Shown: positions 1 through 8,864 of the stretch, piece by piece
Layout of the letters: every line of letters begins with the position of its first letter
Position numbering within the stretch: the first letter of the stretch is position 1
DNA from: an uncultured Pseudomonadota bacterium
GTDB taxonomy: Bacteria > Myxococcota_A > Bradymonadia > Bradymonadales > Bradymonadaceae
Assembly (NCBI GenBank): GCA_913057905.1
Contig: CAJXPB010000011.1
Span: forward strand, 27,972-91,971
Direction: 5' to 3'
Length of the DNA: 64,000 nucleotides
Notes under the pieces: model-generated
Told to the model about the DNA's origin: nothing
Seen by the model: only the letters and a program-made list of their open reading frames with translations
Database searches by the model: none
Translations under genes and position numbers: made by a program

Positions 1-870
1 CGACGCTACTTCGAGTCCAACAAACAACGCTTCGGCGCACCAAAGCAGGTGAAGCTGACGATGTTGGTGCCGAAGGGGTCCGATGGCGACGACTCGGAGT
101 CCTCCGGCGAAGATCGGCTCGAGGAGGCCGCCCAGCGGCTCGGCGACGGCGACGATCCCGCGACGGTCGCCCAGGATCTGAACATGGAACTTCGCCGCAA
201 CCAACACCTGGTCCGCCGGGAGAATCGCGAAGCATTTCAGGCGGATTCCGGTGCAACCGGCTATCAGACCGACGGACCCCGCGGCGCCTACGCCTGGCGC
301 GTCGAGGGATGGCGGGAGCCGAAGGCGACGAAGCTGGAAGGCGCCACCCTGCGGGAAGTCGCCTCCGAGGCGATGCAGCAGGAGATCGTGCCGTCGGCCC
401 GCAAGGCCATCGAGCGGGCCGAATCGGCTCTTCGCGAGCTCGCGCCGCGCCCGGACGGGTCGGTCTCCGACGAGCAACTCGACACCCTGAAGGCGTCACT
501 CGAGACCGACGAGGTCGAGTTCACCCAAACCGGCATGTTCGCGCACACCGGGGAGGGGCGGGTGCCTAAAATCGGCCTCGCGGAGCCGATCGTCGAGAAG
601 GCTTTCGAGCTGAGCGAGGTTGGAAGCGTCGCCGACGAGCCGATCCTGTCTCGAGGCCAGGTCTACACGTTCCGGATCCTCAAGCGTGACAAACCCTCCA
701 GGGAGGAGTTCGAGGCGAACCGCGAGGAGTTTCGCCAGAAGGTGCTGGAGGCCGAGCGCGATTCGATCGTCGCGACCTTTTTGTCCGGATGGATGGACAA
801 GCACAATCCGGACCTGACCCTGGAGCCGATTCAGGTCAAATACGGCGTGATCCGCAAGAAGGGGAGCTGA
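1..870 (+). CDS. PpiD/SurA-type peptidyl-prolyl isomerase, C-terminal part (5' end outside window)
   Basis: The reading frame is open from base 1, so the gene starts upstream of the window; a GTG at 49 lies inside it and is not the start. The first residues (RRYFESNKQRFGAPKQVKL) resemble the segment just before the parvulin domain in PpiD/SurA foldases. The residues around 160-225 (GLAEPIVEKAFELSEVG, then a strand reading VYTFRILKRDKPS) look like the second half of a parvulin domain, followed by the usual C-terminal helix. Such proteins act in the periplasm, often membrane-anchored, helping outer-membrane proteins fold. The parvulin core is interrupted by a long charged segment, so activity is uncertain. 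The gene converges with truA, with one base between the two stop codons. Family assignment is inference from layout and a few motifs; the N-terminal anchor cannot be seen. Confidence 0.75.
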   Translation, partial: RRYFESNKQRFGAPKQVKLTMLVPKGSDGDDSESSGEDRLEEAAQRLGDGDDPATVAQDLNMELRRNQHLVRRENREAFQADSGATGYQTDGPRGAYAWRVEGWREPKATKLEGATLREVASEAMQQEIVPSARKAIERAESALRELAPRPDGSVSDEQLDTLKASLETDEVEFTQTGMFAHTGEGRVPKIGLAEPIVEKAFELSEVGSVADEPILSRGQVYTFRILKRDKPSREEFEANREEFRQKVLEAERDSIVATFLSGWMDKHNPDLTLEPIQVKYGVIRKKGS

Positions 871-871
871 T

Positions 872-1681
872 CTACAGCCAGGGCGCCGACAGCGGCGCGC
901 CGCCGATCTCTGGCGCTTCGCCTCGCCACGGGTGGTCGGGATAGAAGACCTCTTCGAGGGTCAGCCCCTTGGACGGGGCGGTGATGCCGCCCTCGCCGCG
1001 CTCGCCCGTCTCGAACATCCGCTCGACGGTCCCTTCGGGCAGCGACTCGGCGGCGATGTCGACGAGCGTGCCGACCATCACCCGCACCATGTACTTCAGA
1101 AAGGCGTTTCCCTCGACGACGACCGCAATCTCGGGCCCGTCGGCCTCGACGTCGACACGGTGCATGATGCGGCGGGTCGATTCGCTGTCGCAGTCGGCGG
1201 TCCGAAATGCCTCGAAATCGTGGTCGCCCTCGAGTTTCGAAGCAGCCCGTTTCATGCGGCCGATATCCAGGCTGCGTCCGACCCGCCACAGATGACGATG
1301 CCTCAGCGGGTGCTCGAACCGATGGTTCCAGATTCGATAACGGTACCGCTTGCCGGCCGACGAAAACCGTGCATCGAAGCCCTCGGGCGCCTCCTCGACG
1401 CGCTGAACCCCGATGTCGTCGGCGGTCAGTCCGTTGAGCCCGCGAACCATCTCCCAGAGGCGCCGGCCGCCCGGATCACAGTCCAGGTGGGCGACCTGCC
1501 CCTCGGCGTGGACGCCGGAGTCGGTGCGGCTCGCGCCCTGCATGCGAATGTCATCGGGAGAGGTATCGAGGATCGTAGCCGCCGCCTTCAGCAGCTCGCC
1601 CTCGACGGTCGGCTCGTCGGGCTGGATCTGCCAGCCGCAGTACTCGGTCCCCTCGTAGGCGATGTGGAGGCGCAGTCGCAC
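872..1681 (-). CDS. truA: tRNA pseudouridine(38-40) synthase TruA
   Basis: TruA converts uridines 38-40 of the tRNA anticodon stem-loop to pseudouridine in the cytoplasm. The protein is 269 residues, the usual size for the family. The catalytic motif GASRTDSGVHA lies at about residues 49-59, with Asp54 the expected nucleophile, and the N-terminal strand reads RLRLHIAYEGTEYCGWQ as in family members. The start is GTG at 1681; an AGG-containing stretch lies about 8 bases upstream and no ATG is available before the conserved strand. It is the last gene of a minus-strand run and converges with the foldase gene on its left. Assignment is secure. Confidence 0.96.
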   Translation of the reverse strand: MRLRLHIAYEGTEYCGWQIQPDEPTVEGELLKAAATILDTSPDDIRMQGASRTDSGVHAEGQVAHLDCDPGGRRLWEMVRGLNGLTADDIGVQRVEEAPEGFDARFSSAGKRYRYRIWNHRFEHPLRHRHLWRVGRSLDIGRMKRAASKLEGDHDFEAFRTADCDSESTRRIMHRVDVEADGPEIAVVVEGNAFLKYMVRVMVGTLVDIAAESLPEGTVERMFETGERGEGGITAPSKGLTLEEVFYPDHPWRGEAPEIGGAPLSAPWL

Positions 1682-1690
1682 GCGGACAAC

Positions 1691-1856
1691 CTAGATGGGT
1701 GTTCGAGTTACTCCAACACTTCTCGCTTGTTCTGGCCGGCGATTTCAGCGTCGTGAAACCTCGACGATACGTTCGTATCGCCTCCGGTTTCCCTCCTTGA
1801 ACTAGCCGCCCATTCCTGCGCGACCGAGTGATCGATTAACCCGAACACCCATTTAG
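1691..1856. repeat. 15-bp near-perfect inverted repeat flanking the truA upstream gap
   Basis: CTAGATGGGTGTTCG at 1691-1705 and CGAACACCCATTTAG at 1842-1856 are inverted copies with 14 of 15 matches. The right copy overlaps the stop codon of the neighbouring outer-membrane protein gene. Between them is a perfect palindrome, CGATACGTTCGTATCG, at about 1763-1778. There is no T-tract to make this an obvious terminator. It may be a remnant of a small mobile element or a long-range RNA stem in the leader of truA. Confidence 0.4.
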
Positions 1857-2593
1857 AATTCGAAGGCCATCCCCAGCCGCCAACTCGGGCCGCCGAACTC
1901 GAAGCCCGGCTCGCCGAAGTCATCGATCTGGGCGTACTCGAATTCACCGTAGAGGTAGGTGTTGTTGACGCCCCAGGTGGTATCGAACGACGCCGCCATC
2001 TGCGGAGTGAGAACATCGAGTTGAAACTCCAGCCTGGCCGCGATGTGCCAGCCCATCTTGGCCCCGCGGCCCTTACTGCCGTTGACCGTCGACACACTGC
2101 CGCCAGCGTCGAGCGCGCGCCAGACCCAGTAGTTGTAGCCAGCCTGAACCTTGGCGGCCAGCGGGATCTCGAACTCTTCGACCAGGTAGTCCCAGCGATA
2201 CGTCAACAGTGCGCGGATCGGAATGATTGAAAAACGGGTCGTCTCCTCGATGTCGAGCGTGCCGCGAGTCAGGGTGTCGCTCCCAGACAACCGGGTAAAC
2301 CCGATGCTGAGCCCGGCTCCCAGGCTCCCGTGGCCGTCGTAGACGTAGTACTCGCCGGTCATCTCGCCCAGTATCCGGTTGTTCCCGCCGAAGGCTGCCT
2401 CGAAGGGAGAGCCCGTCGCATTGCCGCCGTCGATCTCGGGATAATACGGGCCAGCCTCGAACTCGAGATTACCCCATACGGGGGATTCGGCCCGGACGGC
2501 GTCGGACCCTGCCAGGAGCACGAATCCGGCACACAGCAATCCGACGAGGAGATGCCAGAAGCCATTTCGCTTCGGTCGATGGAACTGCGTCAT
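1853..2593 (-). CDS. Secreted protein, probable outer-membrane beta-barrel
   Basis: The protein is 246 residues from the ATG at 2593, which has a ribosome-binding site (AGGGA) 7-8 bases upstream; the longer frame to 2629 lacks one. A signal peptide is visible: basic start (HRPKRNGFW), hydrophobic stretch (LLVGLLCAGFVLLAG) and a cleavage region around AVRAES. The mature part alternates polar and hydrophobic residues with many Tyr and Trp, and ends SWRLGMAFEF with a terminal Phe, as expected for an outer-membrane barrel strand. No enzyme motif was seen. It lies 52 bases downstream of the MYXO-CTERM gene and probably shares its transcript. Barrel localisation is inference; the function is unknown. 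Confidence 0.7.
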   Translation of the reverse strand: MTQFHRPKRNGFWHLLVGLLCAGFVLLAGSDAVRAESPVWGNLEFEAGPYYPEIDGGNATGSPFEAAFGGNNRILGEMTGEYYVYDGHGSLGAGLSIGFTRLSGSDTLTRGTLDIEETTRFSIIPIRALLTYRWDYLVEEFEIPLAAKVQAGYNYWVWRALDAGGSVSTVNGSKGRGAKMGWHIAARLEFQLDVLTPQMAASFDTTWGVNNTYLYGEFEYAQIDDFGEPGFEFGGPSWRLGMAFEF

Positions 2594-2644
2594 GTCATCC
2601 CTGAAAATATGTTTGGCACGTACGTCCACTATCCATACACCTCA

Positions 2645-4018
2645 TCACCATCGTCGTCGAAGGCCCCAGAGACCGGCCAAGACTAACAGCACACTGGGAC
2701 CGATCGGCGGACCATCTACAGCGCGGCATCCAAATCCGCCCTCTTCGGCCCCGCCGTCTCCGAGATACCTCTCCCAGAAATCAATCGACTTTTGAACCGT
2801 AATGCCGTCATTATTCGGCTGAATCCGGGCGAGCGGGCTGTAATTTCGGGCCTCGTCGCGCGAGGCGATGGCCACGTAGAGTTCATTGCCCTGCTGCTTC
2901 TCGATCCCCGTGATCTCATCCTCGAGCGTCCCCGAGCGGTCATCGGCATCTCCGATCAGCAGTTCTCGGGTCACACTGCCCTCGTCGATGAGCTGTTCGG
3001 GCGATTTATCTTGAAAACTCGGGATCCGATTATCGGAGTAAAAGACGTGATAGCTCTCGATCTCCTGACGATTCGAAGGCGTGTCGAACCGAACCCGTAG
3101 CACATTCTCAGTCGCGGCGGCTCTTGCATTCTGCGGGCCGGAGGGGCGCGTCCGGTCGAGGCGAAGAGCGGCATCACCGGAACGATAGTTGTCCGTACTG
3201 CTGCTGTTGGCATCCGTCAAAAAGAGGCGGACAGCGTACACATGGTCATCGGTCTTGGGAGCCGGCACAGATGGCGCCGAACCGGCTTGGCCATCTCCAC
3301 CCGCGGCGTCCGCCACATCTGTCTCCCCGGCTTCGCTGTCGGTCTCCATGCCATCGGCCATACTGGAGTCCATTCCGGTGTCACCCCCAGCATCCCCGGT
3401 ATCACCGGCGTCTCCGCCATTGCCAGCATCGCCGCCCGTCTGCCCCCGGTCCGGATCGGCCGGAAAGACGCACTCCTCGTCATCCGCGACTTCGCCGTCA
3501 TCTTTGTCGCGCAGTGCGTCCCACGTGAATGTTACGATCTCCCCGCCCGAGATCGTCTCGAAAATGATGTCATTCCCATCCTGAGACAATTTGGTGCACT
3601 GGCTCGTGTTGCGGTCCATACCGCTTCCCCCGGGGGTGCATTCGACGGACCCGGCCTCGTTGAAGGGTTCGTCAAACAAGAACCGGTCGTCCTCTTGAAT
3701 GAGTTTCGGAGAGGCACTCGACGTATCATAGTAGAACTCGAACCTAACCTGCCGTCCGCTCGCATTCTCCAGCTCCTTGCACCGCTCGACCCCGATTGGG
3801 CCGATATTTTTCTCGGTCTCATCCGGGTCGGTCTGGTTGACCCGCTCGCCACTCACATCGACCGTCACAGAATCGAGCAAGCCGCTCCCTTCAGCGGGCG
3901 AGTAACCGTTCGACTGCCCGAGGGCCGTCGAAGGCAGAGCCAACACGGCGAAGAGTGCGACCAGCCACGCGGCGGCCCGGCCATGAGAGAGGGGAGAAGT
4001 ATGGTGGGTAACGTACAT
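2645..4018 (-). CDS. Secreted surface protein with MYXO-CTERM-type sorting tail
   Basis: The protein is 457 residues. An N-terminal signal peptide (hydrophobic AAAWLVALFAVLALPSTALG, cleavage near ALGQS) leads into an unrecognised beta-rich region. A low-complexity Gly/Asp linker follows around residues 190-250 (DAGNGGDAGDTGDAGGD). Then comes a segment with the look of a fibronectin-like fold (RPSGPQNARAAATENVLRVRFDTPS). The C-terminus is GFGCRAVDG, a hydrophobic stretch (SVLLVLAGLWGL) and RRRW, matching the Cys / transmembrane / Arg-cluster layout of MYXO-CTERM tails, which in known cases are processed and lead to surface anchoring. It starts 15 bases after the asd stop codon. The function is unknown; surface display is inferred. 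Confidence 0.8.
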   Translation of the reverse strand: MYVTHHTSPLSHGRAAAWLVALFAVLALPSTALGQSNGYSPAEGSGLLDSVTVDVSGERVNQTDPDETEKNIGPIGVERCKELENASGRQVRFEFYYDTSSASPKLIQEDDRFLFDEPFNEAGSVECTPGGSGMDRNTSQCTKLSQDGNDIIFETISGGEIVTFTWDALRDKDDGEVADDEECVFPADPDRGQTGGDAGNGGDAGDTGDAGGDTGMDSSMADGMETDSEAGETDVADAAGGDGQAGSAPSVPAPKTDDHVYAVRLFLTDANSSSTDNYRSGDAALRLDRTRPSGPQNARAAATENVLRVRFDTPSNRQEIESYHVFYSDNRIPSFQDKSPEQLIDEGSVTRELLIGDADDRSGTLEDEITGIEKQQGNELYVAIASRDEARNYSPLARIQPNNDGITVQKSIDFWERYLGDGGAEEGGFGCRAVDGPPIGPSVLLVLAGLWGLRRRW

Positions 4019-4032
4019 CGTACCTTGCCTGT

Positions 4033-5070
4033 TTAGGTGAAGAGTTGCTCGGCTATCTGGATGGAGTTCCAGGCGGCTCCCTTTCGCAGGTTGTCGCTGA
4101 CCACCCAGAAGTGCAGGGTCTCGGGGTTTTCAAGATCTCGGCGAATTCGCCCGACCCAGGTCTCGTTATTGCCTTCAGCGAGTCTCGAGGTCGGGTATTC
4201 GTTGTCGGCCGGGCTATCATGTACCCGCAGGCCGGGGGCACGGGCAAATGCCCTCTGTGCGCCGTCCACGTCGACCGGCTGCTGAAGATCGACGGTCAGC
4301 GACTCGGAGTGGCTTCGGACGGCCGGGACGCGCACGCAGTGCGAGGCCACCGACAGCGACGGGGCCTCCATGATCTTGCGGGTCTCGTGGACCATCTTCA
4401 GTTCCTCGGTGCTAAACCCCGAGTCGTCGGTACTGCCGATCCAGGGGAGCGCATCGAAGGCAAGGGGATGCTCGAAGGCGTCTCCTCCGCGGTCGGGGCG
4501 ATCGTCGGCTCCGCCGCCGCGCTCGGCCCAGTCGCGCAGCTCGGCGACCAGTTGGTCGACGCCGGCCTGTCCGGCGCCCGACGCGGACTGATAGGTGCTG
4601 ACGACCACACGCTCCAGGCCCCATTTTTGCTGGAGCGGAGCCAACGCCACGACCATCTGAATGGTCGAGCAGTTCGGATTGGCGATGATCGAACCGCCGT
4701 CGGTATCGACGTCGTCCAGCACATGGGCATTGACCTCTGGGACGACCAGCGGAACGTCGTCGTCCATCCGAAACGCGCTCGTGTTGTCGATAACAGTGGC
4801 GCCGTGTTTGGCGGCCCGGGGGGCATGAGCTTCGCTGACCGAGGATCCTGCAGAGAAGAGCGCGATGTCGACCCCGTCGAAGTCCGCTCCGCTCAGGGCT
4901 TCGACCTCCACCTCGGTGTCGCCGAAGGGGAGTGTCTTGCCGGCCGAGCGCGGCGAGGCCATCGCCCGCAGACTGGCTACTGGGAAAGACCGCTCCTGTA
5001 GAATCTGGAGCATCTCTCGGCCGACAGCCCCCGTGGCGCCGACCACCGCAACATTCCATCCCTCAGTCAT
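4033..5070 (-). CDS. asd: Aspartate-semialdehyde dehydrogenase
   Basis: Asd reduces aspartyl phosphate to aspartate semialdehyde with NADPH, the branch point to lysine/diaminopimelate, threonine and methionine. The protein is 345 residues from the ATG at 5070. The NADP-binding motif GATGAVG is at residues 11-17 and the catalytic Cys134 sits in NPNCSTIQ. The substrate-binding region follows (STYQSASGAGQAG), and a late Glu-Asn-x-Thr segment reads EGNNETWVGRIRRD. The frame stays open for about 100 codons upstream, but that part is Arg/Ser-rich with no homology signal, so the internal ATG is the start. It lies between astA upstream and the MYXO-CTERM gene 15 bases downstream. No aspartokinase gene is seen in the window. 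Confidence 0.97.
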   Translation of the reverse strand: MTEGWNVAVVGATGAVGREMLQILQERSFPVASLRAMASPRSAGKTLPFGDTEVEVEALSGADFDGVDIALFSAGSSVSEAHAPRAAKHGATVIDNTSAFRMDDDVPLVVPEVNAHVLDDVDTDGGSIIANPNCSTIQMVVALAPLQQKWGLERVVVSTYQSASGAGQAGVDQLVAELRDWAERGGGADDRPDRGGDAFEHPLAFDALPWIGSTDDSGFSTEELKMVHETRKIMEAPSLSVASHCVRVPAVRSHSESLTVDLQQPVDVDGAQRAFARAPGLRVHDSPADNEYPTSRLAEGNNETWVGRIRRDLENPETLHFWVVSDNLRKGAAWNSIQIAEQLFT

Positions 5071-5140
5071 TCGCTGGCTCTCGTCTCGTCGTCGTAACGT
5101 GTTTGTGAATGCGAATCGTACGTCGAATTGTTCCGACCGA

Positions 5141-6196
5141 TCAAAACAGCGGTTCCAGGTGCGGTCCATCGAGCGGCAAGAAGCCGAGGGTGTCGCCGGG
5201 CTCCATGCGCAGCAAGTCCAGGCCCGGGGCGCGCAGCGACACACCCTGCGGGCCCTGATGGTACTCGGCAAATACGCCGCGGAACCGAACGTCGTGGTCA
5301 TCGTAATCGTAGCCGACGAGTGCCTCGCCTTCGGGCTCGGCGTCGGCATCGAGCTCCCCGACAAACGTCACCTGGCGCGTCCGGTCGACCAGCGGACAGC
5401 GGTCGGTCTCGACCGAAAGCGCCGGGCCGCCGTCGAAGGGGTCGATTTGATTGAAATAGGCGAACCCGATGGACCGAAGCATCTCGGCAGCGGGTTTTGT
5501 CTTGTCGCCGACCACGCCGATCTTGTTTTGCGCCCGCTTCGGAAGCAGCGCGGTGTAGATCGGCGAGGAGGGAAACAGGCTGCGGATAAATTCGACGTTC
5601 TCTCGGCTGATCTGATCGGCGTCGCGGTAGTGCAGCCCGGTGAACTTCTTGCCCAGACAATCCCACAGATCGCTGCCCCCGTCGTCGCGCAGCGGAGGCA
5701 GCAGTTCGGCGACGATGCGATCGCGGAACCATCGGCGATGCATGCCGATATACAGAAATCGCAGATAACTGAGCTGCTTGCCCAGCTTCTGGGCGTGACC
5801 TCGATAATCGGGGTCCAGAATCAGGCCGCCGATCTCGGTGGGACCCGCGTACTCGAATTCGAGCTCCAGCGTCTCGTGGGTGAAAAATTTATCCAGGGTC
5901 TCGGAGTACTTTTGTTCCTCACCGACGTTGAAATACACGGCAGGTCGTTTGTAGGTGCCGTGCTGGGCGATAATCATCGCCGTGCCGATGAGTTTGTCCT
6001 CGGCGTGGTCGCGCAGCACGAAGACGTACTCGCGTTCCTTCAGATCCTCGTAGCGGCCGCTAAAACTCTCCCGACTCTTCTGGACGATCTTCTCGAGCCG
6101 CTCGCGATCGTTGGGCAGATTCAGCGTATTGAGCCGCGCCGACAGGGTCTCGAGCTCGTCGAGATCCTGAGGGCGCACCTCGTGAAACACGAACAT
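5141..6196 (-). CDS. astA: Arginine N-succinyltransferase family protein
   Basis: AstA transfers succinyl from succinyl-CoA to arginine, the first step of the arginine succinyltransferase (AST) catabolic pathway. The protein is 351 residues, the family length. It has the expected N-terminal acyltransferase look (FHEVRPQDLDELETLSARL), a segment IGGLILDPDYRGHAQKLGKQLSYLRFLYIG and a region FTGLHYRDADQISRENVEFI. The ATG at 6196 has GGAGG six bases upstream; an in-frame TTG one codon earlier would sit too close to that site. No astB, astC, astD or astE is next to it, so it may work apart from the full pathway. The fold assignment is firm; the arginine substrate is inferred from the family. Confidence 0.88.
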   Translation of the reverse strand: MFVFHEVRPQDLDELETLSARLNTLNLPNDRERLEKIVQKSRESFSGRYEDLKEREYVFVLRDHAEDKLIGTAMIIAQHGTYKRPAVYFNVGEEQKYSETLDKFFTHETLELEFEYAGPTEIGGLILDPDYRGHAQKLGKQLSYLRFLYIGMHRRWFRDRIVAELLPPLRDDGGSDLWDCLGKKFTGLHYRDADQISRENVEFIRSLFPSSPIYTALLPKRAQNKIGVVGDKTKPAAEMLRSIGFAYFNQIDPFDGGPALSVETDRCPLVDRTRQVTFVGELDADAEPEGEALVGYDYDDHDVRFRGVFAEYHQGPQGVSLRAPGLDLLRMEPGDTLGFLPLDGPHLEPLF

Positions 6197-6294
6197 CAAG
6201 TACCTCCGGGGGCCGCCGTGGTCAGATAGAGGGGCTCAAACCACCCCTTCGGCTACCATTCCGGTGGCATCTTGTTCAATGGGCGCCGAGCCGT

Positions 6295-8784
6295 CTATCG
6301 GGACATCAGCGCCTCGAAGCCTTCGACGACCTTGTCGGCCCGGACCCGGGCGTAGGCGGCATCGCTTCGCCCGCCGGCGTTGGTCTCGCCGAACAGGTTG
6401 CCGCGCGTCTCTCCGGCGATGTGAAGCCATCCGTTGGGCCCGAAGCTGACTTCCGTGATCCAGTCATGCTCCCGCGAGGCGACCTGGAACATCTCGATCG
6501 CACTGCGGTCCGGCGAGATGTGGGCGGCAAATCCGTCGTTGCTGAGGCTCGGCTGCTTACCGCCGACGCTGCCGGTGGCGAACCCACCTACCGCGATGGC
6601 GCCGTCATCGGCGACATCCAGGCTGGAGGGCACGACGCCCCCACCGCCTTCGAGCTGCCAGATGTCGGCCCGCGTTCCGTCTGTGTTATACCGGGCCACG
6701 AACCCGTCGCCGGGGCCCTGGATGGGATCCCAACCGGGGAAGTCCCTGTCGGTAAACCCGGCCACGTAGATGCCACCATCGGGCCCGACGTTCACGCCGG
6801 AGGCCGCACAGAAGGTCGTGCGCTCGATGATGGTCGAGGTCCAGACGTGGGCCCCCTGGGCATCGAACTTGGTCAGAAACGCCGATTGGAGGCCTTCGGG
6901 AGCGGCATCCCCGCGGTAGGTACCCGTGAAGGTGCCGGTCGCCAGGATGTTCCCCTGGGCATCGACATCGACGCCGTTGATCTCGTCGTATCCGGTGCCT
7001 GCCAGGCGCGTAGACCACTGGATAGACCCGTCATCACGGTTGAGCACGGCGACCATCCCATCGCCGCGACCGTTGATATTCGAGCTGGAGCGGCCGGCGT
7101 AGAGTCTGCTCGCCACCACGACGCCGCCGTTCGGTGCAAGCGCGACGTCGGCTCCCTCCGCGTACGAGACACCGATATCCGGGAAGCTCTGCACCCAATC
7201 GATGGTCCCATCGAAGCCCAGCCGTACGGCGATCGGCTTGGTGTCGCCGTCACTTATTTGGATGTCCGACGACATCGTGCCTTCGGCATCACCGACCAGG
7301 TAGAGGGCCTGTTCGGTGGCCTGTACGGCCTCGAAGCTGACATCCTCGCCGTCGATGGCCTGCTGCCAGTCGGCCGCAGCCTCGTCGGCAAAGCGAGTCA
7401 CGAGGCCACCGAAACGGCCGGATGCAGGGTCGCCTCCTGCGATGTCACCGGTGGCATGTCCCGCCGCAAAGGGGCGACCCGAGGAATCGACCGCCAGCCC
7501 CCGGAAGGATTCGGTGCCTTCGTTGATCAAGGCGACTGGCGAGCCGGCGAAGCTGTTGCCGTCGCCCCGGTATACGTAGCTGTTCCAGTCGGCGCTGGCC
7601 CGCCCCTCCGAGAACATCTTCCCGGCGGAGTTTGCACCAGTCAGATAGCTGTTGCCCTGGGTCATGACGACCTCGACCCATTCATCGTAGCCGCTGCCCC
7701 GTTGCCAGAGGTCCGTCTGCGCTCCGTTTGTATCGAACTGTGCGACCGCGAGATCCCGGCCGCCGAAGTAGAATCCCTCCCCGCCAAGGTCGCCGCTGGC
7801 GTATCCGCCGACGGTGACAGACTGGCCGTCGAAGTGGACCGAACGAAATCCGTCGGCGCCGCTCGTGCCCACCAGATCCGACCACTGCAAGGTGCCTTCA
7901 GCGCTGTAGGCGGCGGCAAACCCGTCGGTGTCGCCGGCCGACTGTTGGCCGTCAAAGCTGCCCGAGACCTCTCCAGCCAGATAGATCGTTCCCGATTCTG
8001 CCTCGATGCCGTGCGGTACGACCGCACCGCGCTGTCCCACATCGAACTCGCTCTTCTTCGTTCCGTCGAGGCTCCATCCGCGCACAAGTGCGCTCGCCAC
8101 GTCCTTTATGGCTGAGAGGTAGACGCGATCTTGAGTCGCCGCCACGTCGTAGGCACGCGCCCCGGAGATCGATTTCGTCCACTGAACGGAACCGTCCGCC
8201 TTCATCACGGAGGCCTGGGCGTCGCGACTGCCATCTTGGGCAGATCTCTCTCCAGCGATCGCGACGGCGCCGCCGGGCGTCGCGGTGACGCCGTAGACAT
8301 CTGAATACCCTTCAGCAGACAGGTCCACGCGGGCCGTCTCGTTTCCACTGTCGTCGAGCTTGACCATGAAACCGCGGGTCCCCTCGCCGGAGACGCCTTC
8401 GCTGGTCGTGCCTCCAGCCCAGAGGTCGCCGTCGATGACGGCGAGGCCCGTGAGTCGATCATCGCCCGTCGAGCCGACCGACGTGACCCATGCGACCTCG
8501 TCGTAGTTGACGAGTTTCGCCACGTAGCCATCGTTGCCGCCCTGGTGCTGAAACCCCTGCTCCAGCGGTCCGTCGGTCACCCCGACGACGTATCGTTCGC
8601 CCTCGTCGGTACGCACGATGTCCTGAAGAAGGTTGGTACCCGGGTGGCCGACGAGATTCGCCTCGGCCAAGGGTCCATCATAGGTGTTCGAATCCTTGTC
8701 GGTGGTATCCGACGGTCCCGAACCGCATCCGGCGGCGAGGAGGCCGACGGCCAAGAGCGTGCTGACTGCATCGCGTAGTCTCAT
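6295..8784 (-). CDS. Lipoprotein with SBBP-type beta-propeller repeats
   Basis: The protein is 829 residues from the ATG at 8784, which has GGAGA five bases upstream. The frame continues upstream to 9000, but that stretch is Arg-rich with no structure. The N-terminus is a lipoprotein signal (STLLAVGLLAAGC, Cys20). The rest is about a dozen repeats of roughly 55-65 residues with the pattern 'G-x-DGYVAKL ... W-x-x-x-x-G-S-x-G-D-D-x-x-x-G-x-A-V ... GD-x-W-x-x-G', typical of SBBP/delta-60-like propeller blades. Such proteins are extracytoplasmic and probably bind other molecules; no catalytic motif was seen. It is the tandem paralogue of the gene immediately upstream at 8865-11423 and probably shares its transcript, with an 80-base gap. 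Confidence 0.85.
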   Translation of the reverse strand: MRLRDAVSTLLAVGLLAAGCGSGPSDTTDKDSNTYDGPLAEANLVGHPGTNLLQDIVRTDEGERYVVGVTDGPLEQGFQHQGGNDGYVAKLVNYDEVAWVTSVGSTGDDRLTGLAVIDGDLWAGGTTSEGVSGEGTRGFMVKLDDSGNETARVDLSAEGYSDVYGVTATPGGAVAIAGERSAQDGSRDAQASVMKADGSVQWTKSISGARAYDVAATQDRVYLSAIKDVASALVRGWSLDGTKKSEFDVGQRGAVVPHGIEAESGTIYLAGEVSGSFDGQQSAGDTDGFAAAYSAEGTLQWSDLVGTSGADGFRSVHFDGQSVTVGGYASGDLGGEGFYFGGRDLAVAQFDTNGAQTDLWQRGSGYDEWVEVVMTQGNSYLTGANSAGKMFSEGRASADWNSYVYRGDGNSFAGSPVALINEGTESFRGLAVDSSGRPFAAGHATGDIAGGDPASGRFGGLVTRFADEAAADWQQAIDGEDVSFEAVQATEQALYLVGDAEGTMSSDIQISDGDTKPIAVRLGFDGTIDWVQSFPDIGVSYAEGADVALAPNGGVVVASRLYAGRSSSNINGRGDGMVAVLNRDDGSIQWSTRLAGTGYDEINGVDVDAQGNILATGTFTGTYRGDAAPEGLQSAFLTKFDAQGAHVWTSTIIERTTFCAASGVNVGPDGGIYVAGFTDRDFPGWDPIQGPGDGFVARYNTDGTRADIWQLEGGGGVVPSSLDVADDGAIAVGGFATGSVGGKQPSLSNDGFAAHISPDRSAIEMFQVASREHDWITEVSFGPNGWLHIAGETRGNLFGETNAGGRSDAAYARVRADKVVEGFEALMSR

Positions 8785-8864
8785 GATTCTCCACCCAGTG
8801 AAGAGGCGCGTGAGCAGTTTAACGCTATCACAACCCCCAGCAACACCCAAACTGGACGGGTTGG

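Noticed and set aside
5071..5364. An N-terminal extension of asd
   Set aside because: The added residues are Arg/Ser-rich and overlap the end of astA; the NADP motif of Asd begins right after the ATG at 5070.
6421..8115. A 564-codon plus-strand frame over the propeller lipoprotein
   Set aside because: It mirrors the repeats of the lipoprotein gene and lacks a ribosome-binding site or motif.
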